From positions 20,884 to 84,883 of the forward strand of contig MESI01000127.1 in the NCBI GenBank assembly GCA_001770935.1: DNA of 64,000 bases. The letters run 5' to 3'. This document shows positions 9,568 through 19,475 of this stretch, in pieces. Every line of letters starts with the position of its first letter. Position 1 is the first letter of the stretch. Source of the DNA: Burkholderiales bacterium RIFCSPLOWO2_12_FULL_61_40. GTDB taxonomy: Bacteria; Pseudomonadota; Gammaproteobacteria; Burkholderiales; Burkholderiaceae_C. The notes beneath the pieces were generated by a model. It did not search any database. It was not told the origin of the DNA and worked only from the letters and a program-made list of their open reading frames with translations. The position numbers were made by a program, and so were the translations under genes.

Positions 9568-11289
9568 GTGATGCAAAACTCTCCCGATTTTTGGACCGAG
9601 GCGGCCCAACAATTTCAAAACTCCATGACCGAGAGCTGGACCAAGGCCCTGCAGTCTTTTCAGACGCTGGACCTGGGCGCCGTGAGCGCAAGCTTGCCGG
9701 GCGCAGGCCAAAAGCTTCCCGACATTCAATTTTCCCCAGAAAAACTGCAAGAGCTGCAACAGCAGTACCTGACTGACGCCTTCGGCCTGTTCAGCCAGGG
9801 CTTTGCGGCGCCCGCCGCAGACGACAAGCGTTTTTCCAACGCCGCCTGGGGCGCCAATCCCATGGCCGCGTTTTCAGCGGCGGTGTACCTGCTCAACGGC
9901 CGCACCATGCTGGGTCTGGCCGATGCCGTGGAGGCGGACGCCAAAACGCGCAGCCGTATTCGGTTTGCGGTGGAGCAGTGGATGGCGGCCGCCGCGCCCA
10001 GCAACTTCATGGCCTTCAATGCCGAAGCGCAAAAGAAAGCCATCGACACCAAGGGCGAGAGCGTTGCCAAGGGCATGCAAAACCTGGTGAATGATCTGCG
10101 CCAGGGTCATGTGTCCATGACCGACGAAAGCCTGTTTGAGGTGGGCGTCAACGTGGCCACCACCGAAGGTGCCGTGGTGTTTGAGAACGCGCTGTTCCAG
10201 CTCATCGAATACAAGCCGCTCACAGCCAAGGTGTACGAGAAGCCCTTTTTGATGGTGCCGCCGTGCATCAACAAGTACTACATCCTGGACCTGCAGCCCG
10301 ACAACTCCCTGGTGCGGTATGCCGTGGCCCAGGGGCACCGCACCTTTGTGGTGAGCTGGCGCAACCCGGATGCCTCGCTGTCGGATAAAACCTGGGACGA
10401 CTACATCCAGGACGCGGTCATCAAAGCGATCAACGTCACCTGTGAGATCAGTGGTTCACCCACCGTCAACGCGCTGGGTTTCTGCGTGGGTGGCACCATG
10501 TTGGGAACCGCCATGGCCGTTCTGGCGGCCCGTGGCGAGAAACCAGTGGCCAGCGCCACGCTGCTGACCACTTTTCTCGACTTCACCGACACCGGCATTC
10601 TGGATGTCTTTATTGACGAGTCCTTTGTCAAATACCGCGAAAAAGAGTTGGGCGCGGGTGGCCTCATGAAGGGGCAGGACCTGTCCTCCACCTTCAGCTT
10701 CTTGCGGCCCAACGATCTGGTGTGGAACTATGTGGTGGGCAACTACCTCAAGGGCGAAACCCCCCCGCCGTTTGATTTGTTGTACTGGAATTCGGATTCC
10801 ACCAACCTGCCCGGTCCCTTTTATGTCTGGTATTTGCGCAACACCTACCTGGAAAACAACCTGGTCAAGCCCGGACGGGCGACGGTGTGCGGCGAAAAAA
10901 TCGACCTGGGGCTGGTGGATGTGCCGGTGTATATCTACGGCTCGCGCGAAGACCATATCGTGCCAATCGGTGGGGCCTACGCCACCACCCAGGTACTGCC
11001 GGGCAAAAAGCGCTTTGTCATGGGCGCGTCGGGCCATATTGCGGGCGTGATCAATCCGCCCACCAAAAACAAGCGCAGCCACTGGATTCGTGCCGACGGT
11101 AAATTGCCCAAAACCCACGACGCCTGGCTGGAAGGTGCGGTGGAGCACCCGGGAAGCTGGTGGACGGACTGGTCGCTGTGGCTCCAGGGCCAGGCTGGCA
11201 AGCAAATTGCTGCACCTAAAACCTATGGCAAAGGCAAGTACAAAAGCACCATGCCGGCCCCCGGCAGCTACGTCAAAGCCAAAGCCTGA
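9568..11289 (+). CDS. phaC: Class I poly(3-hydroxyalkanoate) synthase
   Basis: NALGFCVGGTMLGTAMAVL lipase-like box, NDLVWNYVVGNYLKGETPPPFDLLYWNSDSTNLPGP, GHIAGVINPP; followed by phaA/phaB. Confidence 0.96.
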   Translation: MMQNSPDFWTEAAQQFQNSMTESWTKALQSFQTLDLGAVSASLPGAGQKLPDIQFSPEKLQELQQQYLTDAFGLFSQGFAAPAADDKRFSNAAWGANPMAAFSAAVYLLNGRTMLGLADAVEADAKTRSRIRFAVEQWMAAAAPSNFMAFNAEAQKKAIDTKGESVAKGMQNLVNDLRQGHVSMTDESLFEVGVNVATTEGAVVFENALFQLIEYKPLTAKVYEKPFLMVPPCINKYYILDLQPDNSLVRYAVAQGHRTFVVSWRNPDASLSDKTWDDYIQDAVIKAINVTCEISGSPTVNALGFCVGGTMLGTAMAVLAARGEKPVASATLLTTFLDFTDTGILDVFIDESFVKYREKELGAGGLMKGQDLSSTFSFLRPNDLVWNYVVGNYLKGETPPPFDLLYWNSDSTNLPGPFYVWYLRNTYLENNLVKPGRATVCGEKIDLGLVDVPVYIYGSREDHIVPIGGAYATTQVLPGKKRFVMGASGHIAGVINPPTKNKRSHWIRADGKLPKTHDAWLEGAVEHPGSWWTDWSLWLQGQAGKQIAAPKTYGKGKYKSTMPAPGSYVKAKA

Positions 11290-11322
11290 ATTATTTGAAT
11301 CACCACACCCAAGGAGAGAAAC

Positions 11323-12501
11323 ATGGAAGACATCGTTATCGTTGCAGCCGCCCGTACGGCCGTTGGCAAATTTGGCGGCACGCTGGCCAAAACCCCGGCC
11401 ACCGACCTGGGCTCGGCTGTCATCAAAAACCTGCTGGAGCGCACCAAATTGGGCACCGACCAAATTGGTGAAGTCATTTTGGGCCAGGTTCTGGCCGCCG
11501 GTGTGGGTCAAAATCCCGCACGCCAGTCGTTGATCAAGAGCGGTTTGGCCAAGGAAACCCCGGCACTCACCATCAATGCGGTGTGCGGCTCCGGCCTCAA
11601 GGCCGTCATGCTGGCGGCCCAGTCCGTGGCCTATGGCGACAGCGACATCGTGATTGCCGGTGGCCAGGAAAACATGAGCCTGTCGCCCCATGTGCTGTTG
11701 GGCTCGCGTGACGGCCAGCGCATGGGCGACTGGAAGATGATCGACTCCATGATCGTGGACGGCCTGTGGGACGTGTACAACCAGTACCACATGGGCATCA
11801 CCGCTGAAAACGTGGCCAAGGCCCATGGCATCACCCGTGAAATGCAGGATGCACTGGCCCTGGCCAGCCAGCAAAAGGCGGCGGCGGCGCAGGATGCAGG
11901 CAAATTCGTGGACGAAATCGTCCCCTTCAGCATTGCCCAGAAAAAAGGTGATCCCATCGTCTTTGCCGCCGACGAGTTCATCAACCGCAAGTCCAATGCC
12001 GAAGTGCTGGCTGGCCTGCGCCCCGCCTTCGACAAGGCCGGTGGTGTGACCGCAGGTAACGCCTCCGGCATCAATGACGGCGCCGCCGCCGTGATGGTCA
12101 TGAAAGCCAGCAAGGCCGCCGCCCTGGGCCTGACGCCCATGGGCCGCATCGCCAGTTTTGCCACCAGCGGCCTGGACCCCGCCATGATGGGCATGGGGCC
12201 GGTGCCTGCGTCGCAAAAAGCATTGGCCCGCGCGGGCTGGAATGCGCAGGACCTGGACCTGCTGGAAATCAACGAAGCCTTTGCGGCCCAGGCCTGCGCG
12301 GTCAACCAGCAAATGGGCTGGGACACCTCCAAGGTCAATGTGAACGGCGGCGCCATTGCGATTGGTCATCCCATTGGGGCGTCCGGCTGCCGTATTCTGG
12401 TCACCCTGTTGCATGAGATGCAGCGCCGCAATGCCAGGAAGGGCATTGCCAGCCTGTGTATCGGCGGCGGCATGGGCGTGGCGCTCACCATTGAGCGCTG
12501 A
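11323..12501 (+). CDS. phaA: Acetyl-CoA acetyltransferase
   Basis: AVCGSGLKAVMLA, GGQENMSLSPHVLLGSRDGQRMGD, NVNGGAIAIGHPIGASGCRILVTLLHEM thiolase motifs. Confidence 0.96.
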   Translation: MEDIVIVAAARTAVGKFGGTLAKTPATDLGSAVIKNLLERTKLGTDQIGEVILGQVLAAGVGQNPARQSLIKSGLAKETPALTINAVCGSGLKAVMLAAQSVAYGDSDIVIAGGQENMSLSPHVLLGSRDGQRMGDWKMIDSMIVDGLWDVYNQYHMGITAENVAKAHGITREMQDALALASQQKAAAAQDAGKFVDEIVPFSIAQKKGDPIVFAADEFINRKSNAEVLAGLRPAFDKAGGVTAGNASGINDGAAAVMVMKASKAAALGLTPMGRIASFATSGLDPAMMGMGPVPASQKALARAGWNAQDLDLLEINEAFAAQACAVNQQMGWDTSKVNVNGGAIAIGHPIGASGCRILVTLLHEMQRRNARKGIASLCIGGGMGVALTIER

Positions 12502-12593
12502 TTTACCGTTTGTGTGTAAGGACTGCTTGAACCGCACAAGGGTCTGAGCAGCTCCTGTTTTTGTAGCAAGTAGAACCCTAAAGGAGTCAAAAA

Positions 12594-13331
12594 ATGAGTC
12601 AAAAAATAGCTTATGTCACAGGTGGGATGGGCGGCATTGGTACCGCTATTTGCCAGCGCCTGCACAAAGAGGGTTTTAAAGTGATTGCCGGTTGTGGCCC
12701 CACACGGGATTACAGCAAATGGATCGCCGAGCAAGCCGCTTTGGGCTACACCTTTTATGCGTCGGTGGGCAACGTGGGCAACTGGGATTCCACGGTCGAG
12801 GCCTTCTCCAAGACCAAGGCCGAGCACGGCAGCATCGATGTGCTGGTGAACAACGCCGGTATCACCAAAGACCGCATGTTCCTGAAGATGACCCGCGAAG
12901 AGTGGGACATGGTGATCGAGACCAACCTGAACAGCATGTTCAATGTGACCAAGCAGGTCGCGGGCGACATGGTGGAAAAAGGCTGGGGCCGCATCATCAA
13001 CATCTCTTCCGTCAACGGCGTCAAGGGCCAGGCCGGGCAGACCAACTACTCGGCTGCCAAAGCCGGTATGCACGGTTTCTCCATGGCCTTGGCGCAAGAG
13101 CTGGCCACCAAGGGCGTGACCGTCAACACGGTTAGCCCAGGCTACATTGGCACCGACATGGTCAAAGCCATCCGTCAGGAAGTGCTGGACAAGATCATTG
13201 GCACCGTACCGGTCAAGCGCCTGGGCGAGCCGGGCGAGATTGCCTCCATCATTGCCTGGTTGGCCTCCGATGAAGGCGGCTACGCCACAGGCGCCGAGTT
13301 CTCGGTCAACGGTGGTTTGCACATGGGCTAG
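12594..13331 (+). CDS. phaB: Acetoacetyl-CoA reductase
   Basis: SDR family: YVTGGMGGIGTAICQRL, NNAGITKDRMFLKM, INISSVNGVKGQAGQTNYSAAKAGMHGF. Confidence 0.95.
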   Translation: MSQKIAYVTGGMGGIGTAICQRLHKEGFKVIAGCGPTRDYSKWIAEQAALGYTFYASVGNVGNWDSTVEAFSKTKAEHGSIDVLVNNAGITKDRMFLKMTREEWDMVIETNLNSMFNVTKQVAGDMVEKGWGRIINISSVNGVKGQAGQTNYSAAKAGMHGFSMALAQELATKGVTVNTVSPGYIGTDMVKAIRQEVLDKIIGTVPVKRLGEPGEIASIIAWLASDEGGYATGAEFSVNGGLHMG

Positions 13332-13364
13332 GCCAGCTTGGGTTGGGGCGACGGCCCCATTGTC

Positions 13365-13392
13365 AAAAACCCCGCCTCGGCGGGGTTTTTTT
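13365..13392 (+). terminator. Rho-independent terminator of the pha operon
   Basis: AAAAACCCCGCC-TCG-GCGGGGTTTTTTT stem-loop plus T-tract, 34 bp after the phaB stop. Confidence 0.9.
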
Positions 13393-13506
13393 GTTTCAAT
13401 GCGAACTGTCAAATATTGAAATGGTTCTGGTGGGAAGCTTCTTCTGGTTGGAGCAGCCCATGTTCACCCATAGTCGAACAGTGGCCTGAATTGATGAAGC
13501 GGGGCC

Positions 13507-15576
13507 GTGATGACACTGTCTGATTTTATTTCCACCCATATCGAAGCCATTCTGGTGGAGTGGGATGCCTTTGCACAAAGCATTTTTTCGGCGCGCAAAG
13601 CCGACCCCGCCAAGGCGCGGGACCATGCAAAAGGCATATTGTTGGCCATTGCCGCTGCCATTGAGCGCACACAAACACCTCTTGATCAAGCTGAAAAATC
13701 CAAAGGCCACGGCCCGCTGGGAGATGTGGGCAGCCAGGCCAGTATGCACGGCATGTCCCGCCGGGCATCGGGGTTCAACCTGGTGGAGGAAGTGTCCGAA
13801 TTCCGGGCCTTGCGGGCCAGTGTGCTGCGACTTTGGCGCAATGCCAATCCAGTCGCGCCACCCAGTGCCGACGAGGAGCTCATCCGCTTCAATGAAGCCG
13901 TCGACCAGGTGCTGGCCGAATCGATTGCGGGCTATTCGGTTGAAAAGGAACGTTATGCCCTGCTCCTGGACAAGCTGTTGTCGTCTTCCCCGGACCTGAA
14001 CTACATCCTGGATCTGGAGGGCCGCGTCATTTACGCAAACAAGTCCCTGGCGCTTTTATGCCACCTGCCGGTGGAAGACATGCTAGGCAAGCGCTTCTCC
14101 GAACTGGGCTCCGCCACCGACAAAATTCCACAGCATTTGGCCGTGGTCATCCAGAACAAGGAAACTTTTTGCGGCGATCTGCAGTACACGAACGACTCTG
14201 GCCATGTGGTGAGCTACGAATACCTGCTGGTTCCGGTGCTGGATGAACAGGGGCAGGTCGAGGCCATTGCCGGGTCGGCACGCGAAATCACGGCGCGAAA
14301 GCAGCTGGAAGACGATATCGGTCGCGAGCGGTCGATTTCTGACACCATCATCGAGAGCGCCTCAGGCGCTTTTTTCATGATCGACCAGCAATTTCATTTG
14401 GTTCGGTGGAACAAGTACCTGCAAGAGGAAACGGGATGGTCCGATGCGCAATTGCGTGGCGGCTCCATCCTGGACAGCATCCACGGAGACGACCGGGCGC
14501 TGGCCGCCGCCAAATTCATGGCCGCTTTTGCCACCGGCTACGCCCATATGGAGGTGCGCGTGAACACGCACGAACACGGAACGCGGTATTTTCTCAAGTC
14601 GGCGCGGCGTTTCATGGTGGACAACGTGCCCTATGTGGCTGGTTTTTGTTTCGATGTCACAGACCGCAAACAAAGCGAAGAAGCGCTGGAGAAAGAGAAA
14701 ATTTTCTCCGATGCGTTGATCGAGAGTATTCCTGGCGCTTTTTATGTCCTTGATATGGAAGGCAGCTTTTACCGCTGGAACAACTACCTGAATCGGCTGA
14801 CCGGGCTGTCCGATCGTGCGTTGAAGCAACGGCCTTTGCTCCTGAGCATCCATGAAGAGGACAGACCGCTGGCCGCAGCGACCATCAAAGAAGCCTTTGA
14901 CAACGGCTATGCCCAGGCGGAGTTGCATGTACTCACCAAAGACCGCGGTATCCGCCTATTTTTTATGACTGCGCGGCGTTTCCAGGTCGGTCGGGATACC
15001 TATTTGGTGGGGGTTGGCACGGACACCACGGAATGGCTGGCCAAGATGAAGAGCCTGGAGCACCAGGCCTGGACCGATCCGCTCACGCAGGTTGCCAACC
15101 GCAGCCATTTTCTCGACATGGCGCGCCAGGAGTTTGCACGTTGCCGTCGTTATGCGCACCCGGTTTCCCTCTGGATGATCGATATTGACCATTTCAAGAC
15201 GGTGAATGACACCTATGGCCACCATGCGGGGGACATTGCCTTGCAGTCCCTGGTGTCCACCAGCCAGCAGACCTTGCGCGACTGGGACATTCTGGGGCGG
15301 ATTGGCGGGGAAGAGTTTGCAGTGTTGCTCCCGGAGACCGGGGCCGAACGGGCCATGCTGGTTGCCGAACGCTTGCGCCAGGCCGTGGCGGCTTCGCGTA
15401 TCGATGTGGGTGATGGCGCGTCGGTGGTTCTGACGATTTCCATCGGTATTGCCACGGTTGTGGATGATGATGTGGATTTGGAAACGCTTCTGGACCGTGC
15501 GGACCAGGCGTTGTATGAGGCCAAACGCACCGGGCGCGACAAGGTCTGTCAGTCCAAGCAAGTGCTCCTGGGCTGA
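13507..15576 (+). CDS. Diguanylate cyclase with RsbRD-like N-terminus and PAS domains
   Basis: Three PAS-like repeats (FMIDQQFHLVRWNKYLQEETGWSD...) and GGDEF domain (DHFKTVNDTYGHHAGD...RIGGEEFAVLLPETG). Confidence 0.9.
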   Translation: MMTLSDFISTHIEAILVEWDAFAQSIFSARKADPAKARDHAKGILLAIAAAIERTQTPLDQAEKSKGHGPLGDVGSQASMHGMSRRASGFNLVEEVSEFRALRASVLRLWRNANPVAPPSADEELIRFNEAVDQVLAESIAGYSVEKERYALLLDKLLSSSPDLNYILDLEGRVIYANKSLALLCHLPVEDMLGKRFSELGSATDKIPQHLAVVIQNKETFCGDLQYTNDSGHVVSYEYLLVPVLDEQGQVEAIAGSAREITARKQLEDDIGRERSISDTIIESASGAFFMIDQQFHLVRWNKYLQEETGWSDAQLRGGSILDSIHGDDRALAAAKFMAAFATGYAHMEVRVNTHEHGTRYFLKSARRFMVDNVPYVAGFCFDVTDRKQSEEALEKEKIFSDALIESIPGAFYVLDMEGSFYRWNNYLNRLTGLSDRALKQRPLLLSIHEEDRPLAAATIKEAFDNGYAQAELHVLTKDRGIRLFFMTARRFQVGRDTYLVGVGTDTTEWLAKMKSLEHQAWTDPLTQVANRSHFLDMARQEFARCRRYAHPVSLWMIDIDHFKTVNDTYGHHAGDIALQSLVSTSQQTLRDWDILGRIGGEEFAVLLPETGAERAMLVAERLRQAVAASRIDVGDGASVVLTISIGIATVVDDDVDLETLLDRADQALYEAKRTGRDKVCQSKQVLLG

Positions 15577-15644
15577 GTCATTTTTACGCCACCCAGTCGT
15601 GATACGCTCAGGCGCAATAATTTGGATTCGAACTGCGCCCTGGA

Positions 15645-16946
15645 ATGAAAAAAGAAAGCCCCCATTTTGTTGACATCCACCAGCTTCGAACCGGAATGTT
15701 CGTCGAGTTGGATGTCGGCTGGATGGCACATCCTTTTCCCACGGGCAGTTTCAAGATCAGCTCCAGCAAACAGATCGATACGATTCGCGGTCTGGGTTTG
15801 GTTCGTGTGCGTTATGTTCCAGAAAAAAGCGACCCGGAGTCCGCATCCGTTGAAGATGGGGCGGCGACAGCCTGCCGTTCGCCCTCGGATGTGCTGGCCC
15901 TGGAGCGGGCGCAGGCGGCTCAGCATGCGCAACTGCTGCGCCAGCAGCGTGCGCAGCTGTTGAGTGCGCAACAAAACAGCTTGACCGCCTGTGAGCGTCG
16001 GTTTGGCGCTGCCGTATTGCAATACCGCAAGACCCTGGAGCAGGTCAGCGCACAGCCTAAGCTGGTGGCCGAGCAATGCCACGCCATGGTGACCGGGTTT
16101 GTGGGTGAAATGCTGGCCGACGGTGAATCCGCCATCCGCCTGCTGACCGAGACCGCCGGTGACAAGTCCTCCATGCATTCGGTGAATGTGACCATTGTGT
16201 CGCTTTTGATGGGCAAAGCCATGGGGCTGAACCAGGACGATATGCAGGACCTCGGAATGGCGGCCTTTTTGCACGATATCGGCAAGACGCAGCTGCCGGA
16301 CCGTGTGCGTTGGCTGGAAGAGAACTTTTCTTCGACGGAATACAAGGCCTACCAGGAGCATGTGGGGCAGGGCGTGCAGATCGGGAAGACCATGGGCCTG
16401 TCCCAGGGGGCCATGCTGGCCATTGCGCAACACCATGAACTGGTGGATGGCAGCGGCTTCCCGTCCCGCGTCAAGGGCGAAAGCATGTCGGTAGGGGCGC
16501 GGATTCTGGCACTGGTGAACCGGTACGACAATTTGTGCAACCCCAGCCGCCCCGGCGCCGCCTTGACACCCCATGAGGCCTTGGCCTTGATCTTTGCACA
16601 GCTCAAAAACCGGTTTGATGCGGCGGCCTTGAGTTGCTTTATTCGCATGATGGGGGTCTACCCGCCCGGCTCGGTGGTGCAGTTGGTGGATGGGCGGTAT
16701 GCCAGCGTGGTGTCGGTCAATTCCAGCCGCCCCCTGAAACCCCGCGTGGTGGTGCATGAACCCAGTGTGCCCAAGCACGAGGCCTTGATTCTGGATCTGG
16801 AACATGCATCCAACATCAGCATCCGCCGTAGTCTCAAGCCTTCCAGTCTGCCTGTTGCGGCGCTGGATTACCTGGCGCCGCGCCAGCGGGTGTGCTACTT
16901 TTTTGAGCGGGTGGTGGATACGCACATGAAAGACGCTGTTTCATGA
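15645..16946 (+). CDS. HD-GYP domain c-di-GMP phosphodiesterase (DUF3391 N-terminus)
   Basis: VDIHQLRTGMFVELDVGWMAHPFPTGSFKI N-term; AFLHDIGKTQLPDRVRW...AQHHELVDGSGFPSRVKG. Confidence 0.9.
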   Translation: MKKESPHFVDIHQLRTGMFVELDVGWMAHPFPTGSFKISSSKQIDTIRGLGLVRVRYVPEKSDPESASVEDGAATACRSPSDVLALERAQAAQHAQLLRQQRAQLLSAQQNSLTACERRFGAAVLQYRKTLEQVSAQPKLVAEQCHAMVTGFVGEMLADGESAIRLLTETAGDKSSMHSVNVTIVSLLMGKAMGLNQDDMQDLGMAAFLHDIGKTQLPDRVRWLEENFSSTEYKAYQEHVGQGVQIGKTMGLSQGAMLAIAQHHELVDGSGFPSRVKGESMSVGARILALVNRYDNLCNPSRPGAALTPHEALALIFAQLKNRFDAAALSCFIRMMGVYPPGSVVQLVDGRYASVVSVNSSRPLKPRVVVHEPSVPKHEALILDLEHASNISIRRSLKPSSLPVAALDYLAPRQRVCYFFERVVDTHMKDAVS

Positions 16947-19363
16947 GCAGTGCTTGGTGGAGTCCATTGCTCAATGCAATGCACCACGCCGCGTGGGTGG
17001 TGGACCCCAAAACCTTGCGTATATCGGCAGTCAATGAATTGGCGACGGCGCTCATTGGTTTGGCGGAATCCGACTTGCTGGGCAAACCCACAATTGAACT
17101 GACATCCACCCCGGAGGATATGTTTTTTTGGGAGGATGTGGCCGCTGGCTTGGCGGACAGTATCCATTCGAACACCTTGCTGCGCTGTGCCGACGGTATT
17201 GCCATACCGGTAGAGCGGCGGGTCAGCCGGGTGTGTTTGACGCCTGACCAACCGATGTATGTGGTCACCGCAGGTGATTTGCGGTCGCAGCACCAGGCCG
17301 AGGATGAATTGCAAGACCGCCTGGCAGAACTGTGCGCCACGCTGGAGTCCACCTGCGACGGTATTTTGGTCACCGACCTGGCGGGCACCGTGCGCAACTA
17401 CAACCGGCGGTTTGCCGAGTTGTGGGATGTGCCGCAGGCCATTCTCGAGTCTCGCGATGATCCGTCGCTTTTCTCGCACCTGGCCGCCAGCGTGGTCGAT
17501 CCTGTGGCTTACCAGGAGCGATTGAAGCAGCTTGCGGGGGAGCAGACCCCACAGCGGGGTTCCGATGTGCTGCTGTTGTGCTCTGGACGCATGCTGGAGC
17601 GTGTGACCTTGCCGCAGCACAGCCGGGGCCGCGCCATGGGCTGGGTGTATTCCTTCCGGGACATCACCCAGCGGGTGGACGCCGAATCGCGCCTGCAACT
17701 GGCTGCAAAGGTGTTTGAGTCCAGCCTGGACGCGATTTTTATTACCGATGCCAATTTTGAAATTTTGCAGGTCAACCCGCGTTGCGAGTACCTGACCCGC
17801 TGTGGACGGGAGCAACTGCTGGGCACGACGGCGCGCAAGCTGTTTTTTGACCCGCAACAGCCGGACTATTTTGACCAGGTTGAATTGGGCTTGGCCCTCA
17901 ATGGAATGTGGTTTGGCGAAGTCTGGCGCATGGCGGGCAAGCATCCTTGTGCGGTGGAGGTGTCCTGGGTGGCGCTGCGCAACGCGCAAGAGGAACTGCA
18001 GTACACCGTGGGGTTTTTTCAGGATATGACCGAGCGCCTGGAAGCCCAAAAACGCATTGAAACCCTGGCCTACACCGATGTGTTGACCGGTCTTCCCAAT
18101 CGCTTGCTGTTGACCCAGCGGGTCGATCTGTCTTTGTGCATGGCGCAACGCCACGGCGGGGCCAGCGCGATTTTGCTGATCGATCTGGACCATTTCAAAA
18201 ACATCAATGACTCACTGGGCCACGCGTTTGGCGACCGGGTGCTGATTGAAGTGGCCCAGCGTGTGAAAGGGTGTGTGCGCGAGGTGGATACCTTGTGTCG
18301 GCTGGGGGCGGATGAGTTTGTGGCCTTTGTGCAAGACGCTGATGCACTGGGGGCCGAGATTGCGGCGCACCGCATATTGGAGGCCCTGGCGCAGCCTTTC
18401 CAGGTGGATGCCATGAATTTCTCCCTGGGCTGCAGCATCGGCGTGGCCATGTACCCGGAAGATGGCAAGTCCGTGGACGAGTTGATCAAATGCGCCGACA
18501 CCGCCATGCACCGGGTCAAAGAGCGGGGCCGTGGAAACTTCCGCTTCTACCAGCCCCAGATGAATGTGGACCTGCTCTCGCGCATGAAAATGGACCATGC
18601 CATGCGCCAGGCCATGGACCAGGGGCTTTTCCGCTTGCACTACCAGCCGCAGGTGTCTTTGCGGGATGGACGGTTGTTGGGCGCTGAGGCTTTGGTCCGT
18701 TGGACGGATGCCCAGTTGGGCAGCGTGCCACCGGCCACTTTTATTCCACTGGCGGAGGAGACCGGTTTCATCATCACCATTGGCAATTGGGTGATGACTG
18801 AGGCCGTGCGCCAGGCAGCGCTTTGGCAGGATGCGGGGCGCCCGGTGGTGGTTTCCGTGAATGTGTCGGCGCTGCAATTTCAGCAGGCCGATTTTGTGGA
18901 GCGGGTGGCCCAAACCCTGCGCAGCGCGGGCCTGGCGCCTGCTTTGCTGGAGCTGGAATTGACCGAGTCCATTCTGATCAAAGACGCCAACGAGGCCTTG
19001 GCCCGATTGCATGCGCTGGCGGCGCTGGGTCTCAGTCTGGCGATTGACGACTTTGGCACCGGCTATTCCAGCCTGGCCTACCTCAAAAAGTTTCCCATTT
19101 CCAAGCTCAAAATCGACCGTGCGTTTGTCATGGGGCTTCCTGAGGATGAAAGCGACCGGGCAATCGTCGGCGCCACGGTGGCCATGGCACGCGCGCTCAA
19201 ACTGGCGGTGGTCGCCGAAGGGGTGGAAACCCAGGCACAGCGGGACTACCTGCGGGAACTGCAATGTGGGTCGTTTCAGGGCTATCTGTGCTCGCCGGGC
19301 TTGCCCGCGGACCAGTTTGAGCAATTGCCTACCACCTGGCCGCCAAGCCGCGCCCGGCGCTAG
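16943..19363 (+). CDS. PAS-GGDEF-EAL bifunctional c-di-GMP signalling protein
   Basis: GGDEF-type domain (DHFKNINDSLGHAFGD...RLGADEFVAF) and EAL-type domain (GAEALVRW, LTESILIKD, IDDFGTGYSSLAYLKKFPISKLKID); ATG overlaps upstream stop. Confidence 0.92.
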   Translation: MSSAWWSPLLNAMHHAAWVVDPKTLRISAVNELATALIGLAESDLLGKPTIELTSTPEDMFFWEDVAAGLADSIHSNTLLRCADGIAIPVERRVSRVCLTPDQPMYVVTAGDLRSQHQAEDELQDRLAELCATLESTCDGILVTDLAGTVRNYNRRFAELWDVPQAILESRDDPSLFSHLAASVVDPVAYQERLKQLAGEQTPQRGSDVLLLCSGRMLERVTLPQHSRGRAMGWVYSFRDITQRVDAESRLQLAAKVFESSLDAIFITDANFEILQVNPRCEYLTRCGREQLLGTTARKLFFDPQQPDYFDQVELGLALNGMWFGEVWRMAGKHPCAVEVSWVALRNAQEELQYTVGFFQDMTERLEAQKRIETLAYTDVLTGLPNRLLLTQRVDLSLCMAQRHGGASAILLIDLDHFKNINDSLGHAFGDRVLIEVAQRVKGCVREVDTLCRLGADEFVAFVQDADALGAEIAAHRILEALAQPFQVDAMNFSLGCSIGVAMYPEDGKSVDELIKCADTAMHRVKERGRGNFRFYQPQMNVDLLSRMKMDHAMRQAMDQGLFRLHYQPQVSLRDGRLLGAEALVRWTDAQLGSVPPATFIPLAEETGFIITIGNWVMTEAVRQAALWQDAGRPVVVSVNVSALQFQQADFVERVAQTLRSAGLAPALLELELTESILIKDANEALARLHALAALGLSLAIDDFGTGYSSLAYLKKFPISKLKIDRAFVMGLPEDESDRAIVGATVAMARALKLAVVAEGVETQAQRDYLRELQCGSFQGYLCSPGLPADQFEQLPTTWPPSRARR

Positions 19364-19373
19364 CGCCTTCCTT

Positions 19374-19475
19374 ATTCCGTTTCCAATTCAATGTGAGATG
19401 AGGCGCACCGACGCAGACAGTGCTTTAGCACGGCAAGGAGGGGCAACGACATATCGCGTTGAATTGGAACGGAAT
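19374..19475. repeat. Long-spaced inverted repeat between convergent genes
   Basis: ATTCCGTTTCCAATTCAA (19374-19391) vs TTGAATTGGAACGGAAT (19459-19475), complementary except one extra T; inner GTGC-TTTA-GCAC hairpin. Confidence 0.8.

Noticed and set aside
10456-12537. 693-aa minus-strand ORF across phaC/phaA
   Set aside because: Antisense shadow of two clear enzymes; composition (Gly/His/Gln-rich) is typical of high-GC antisense ORFs.
12518-12573. Possible eighth copy of the family A repeat between phaA and phaB
   Set aside because: Only GAGCAGCTCCTGTTTTTGTAGC matches; left half too divergent to call.
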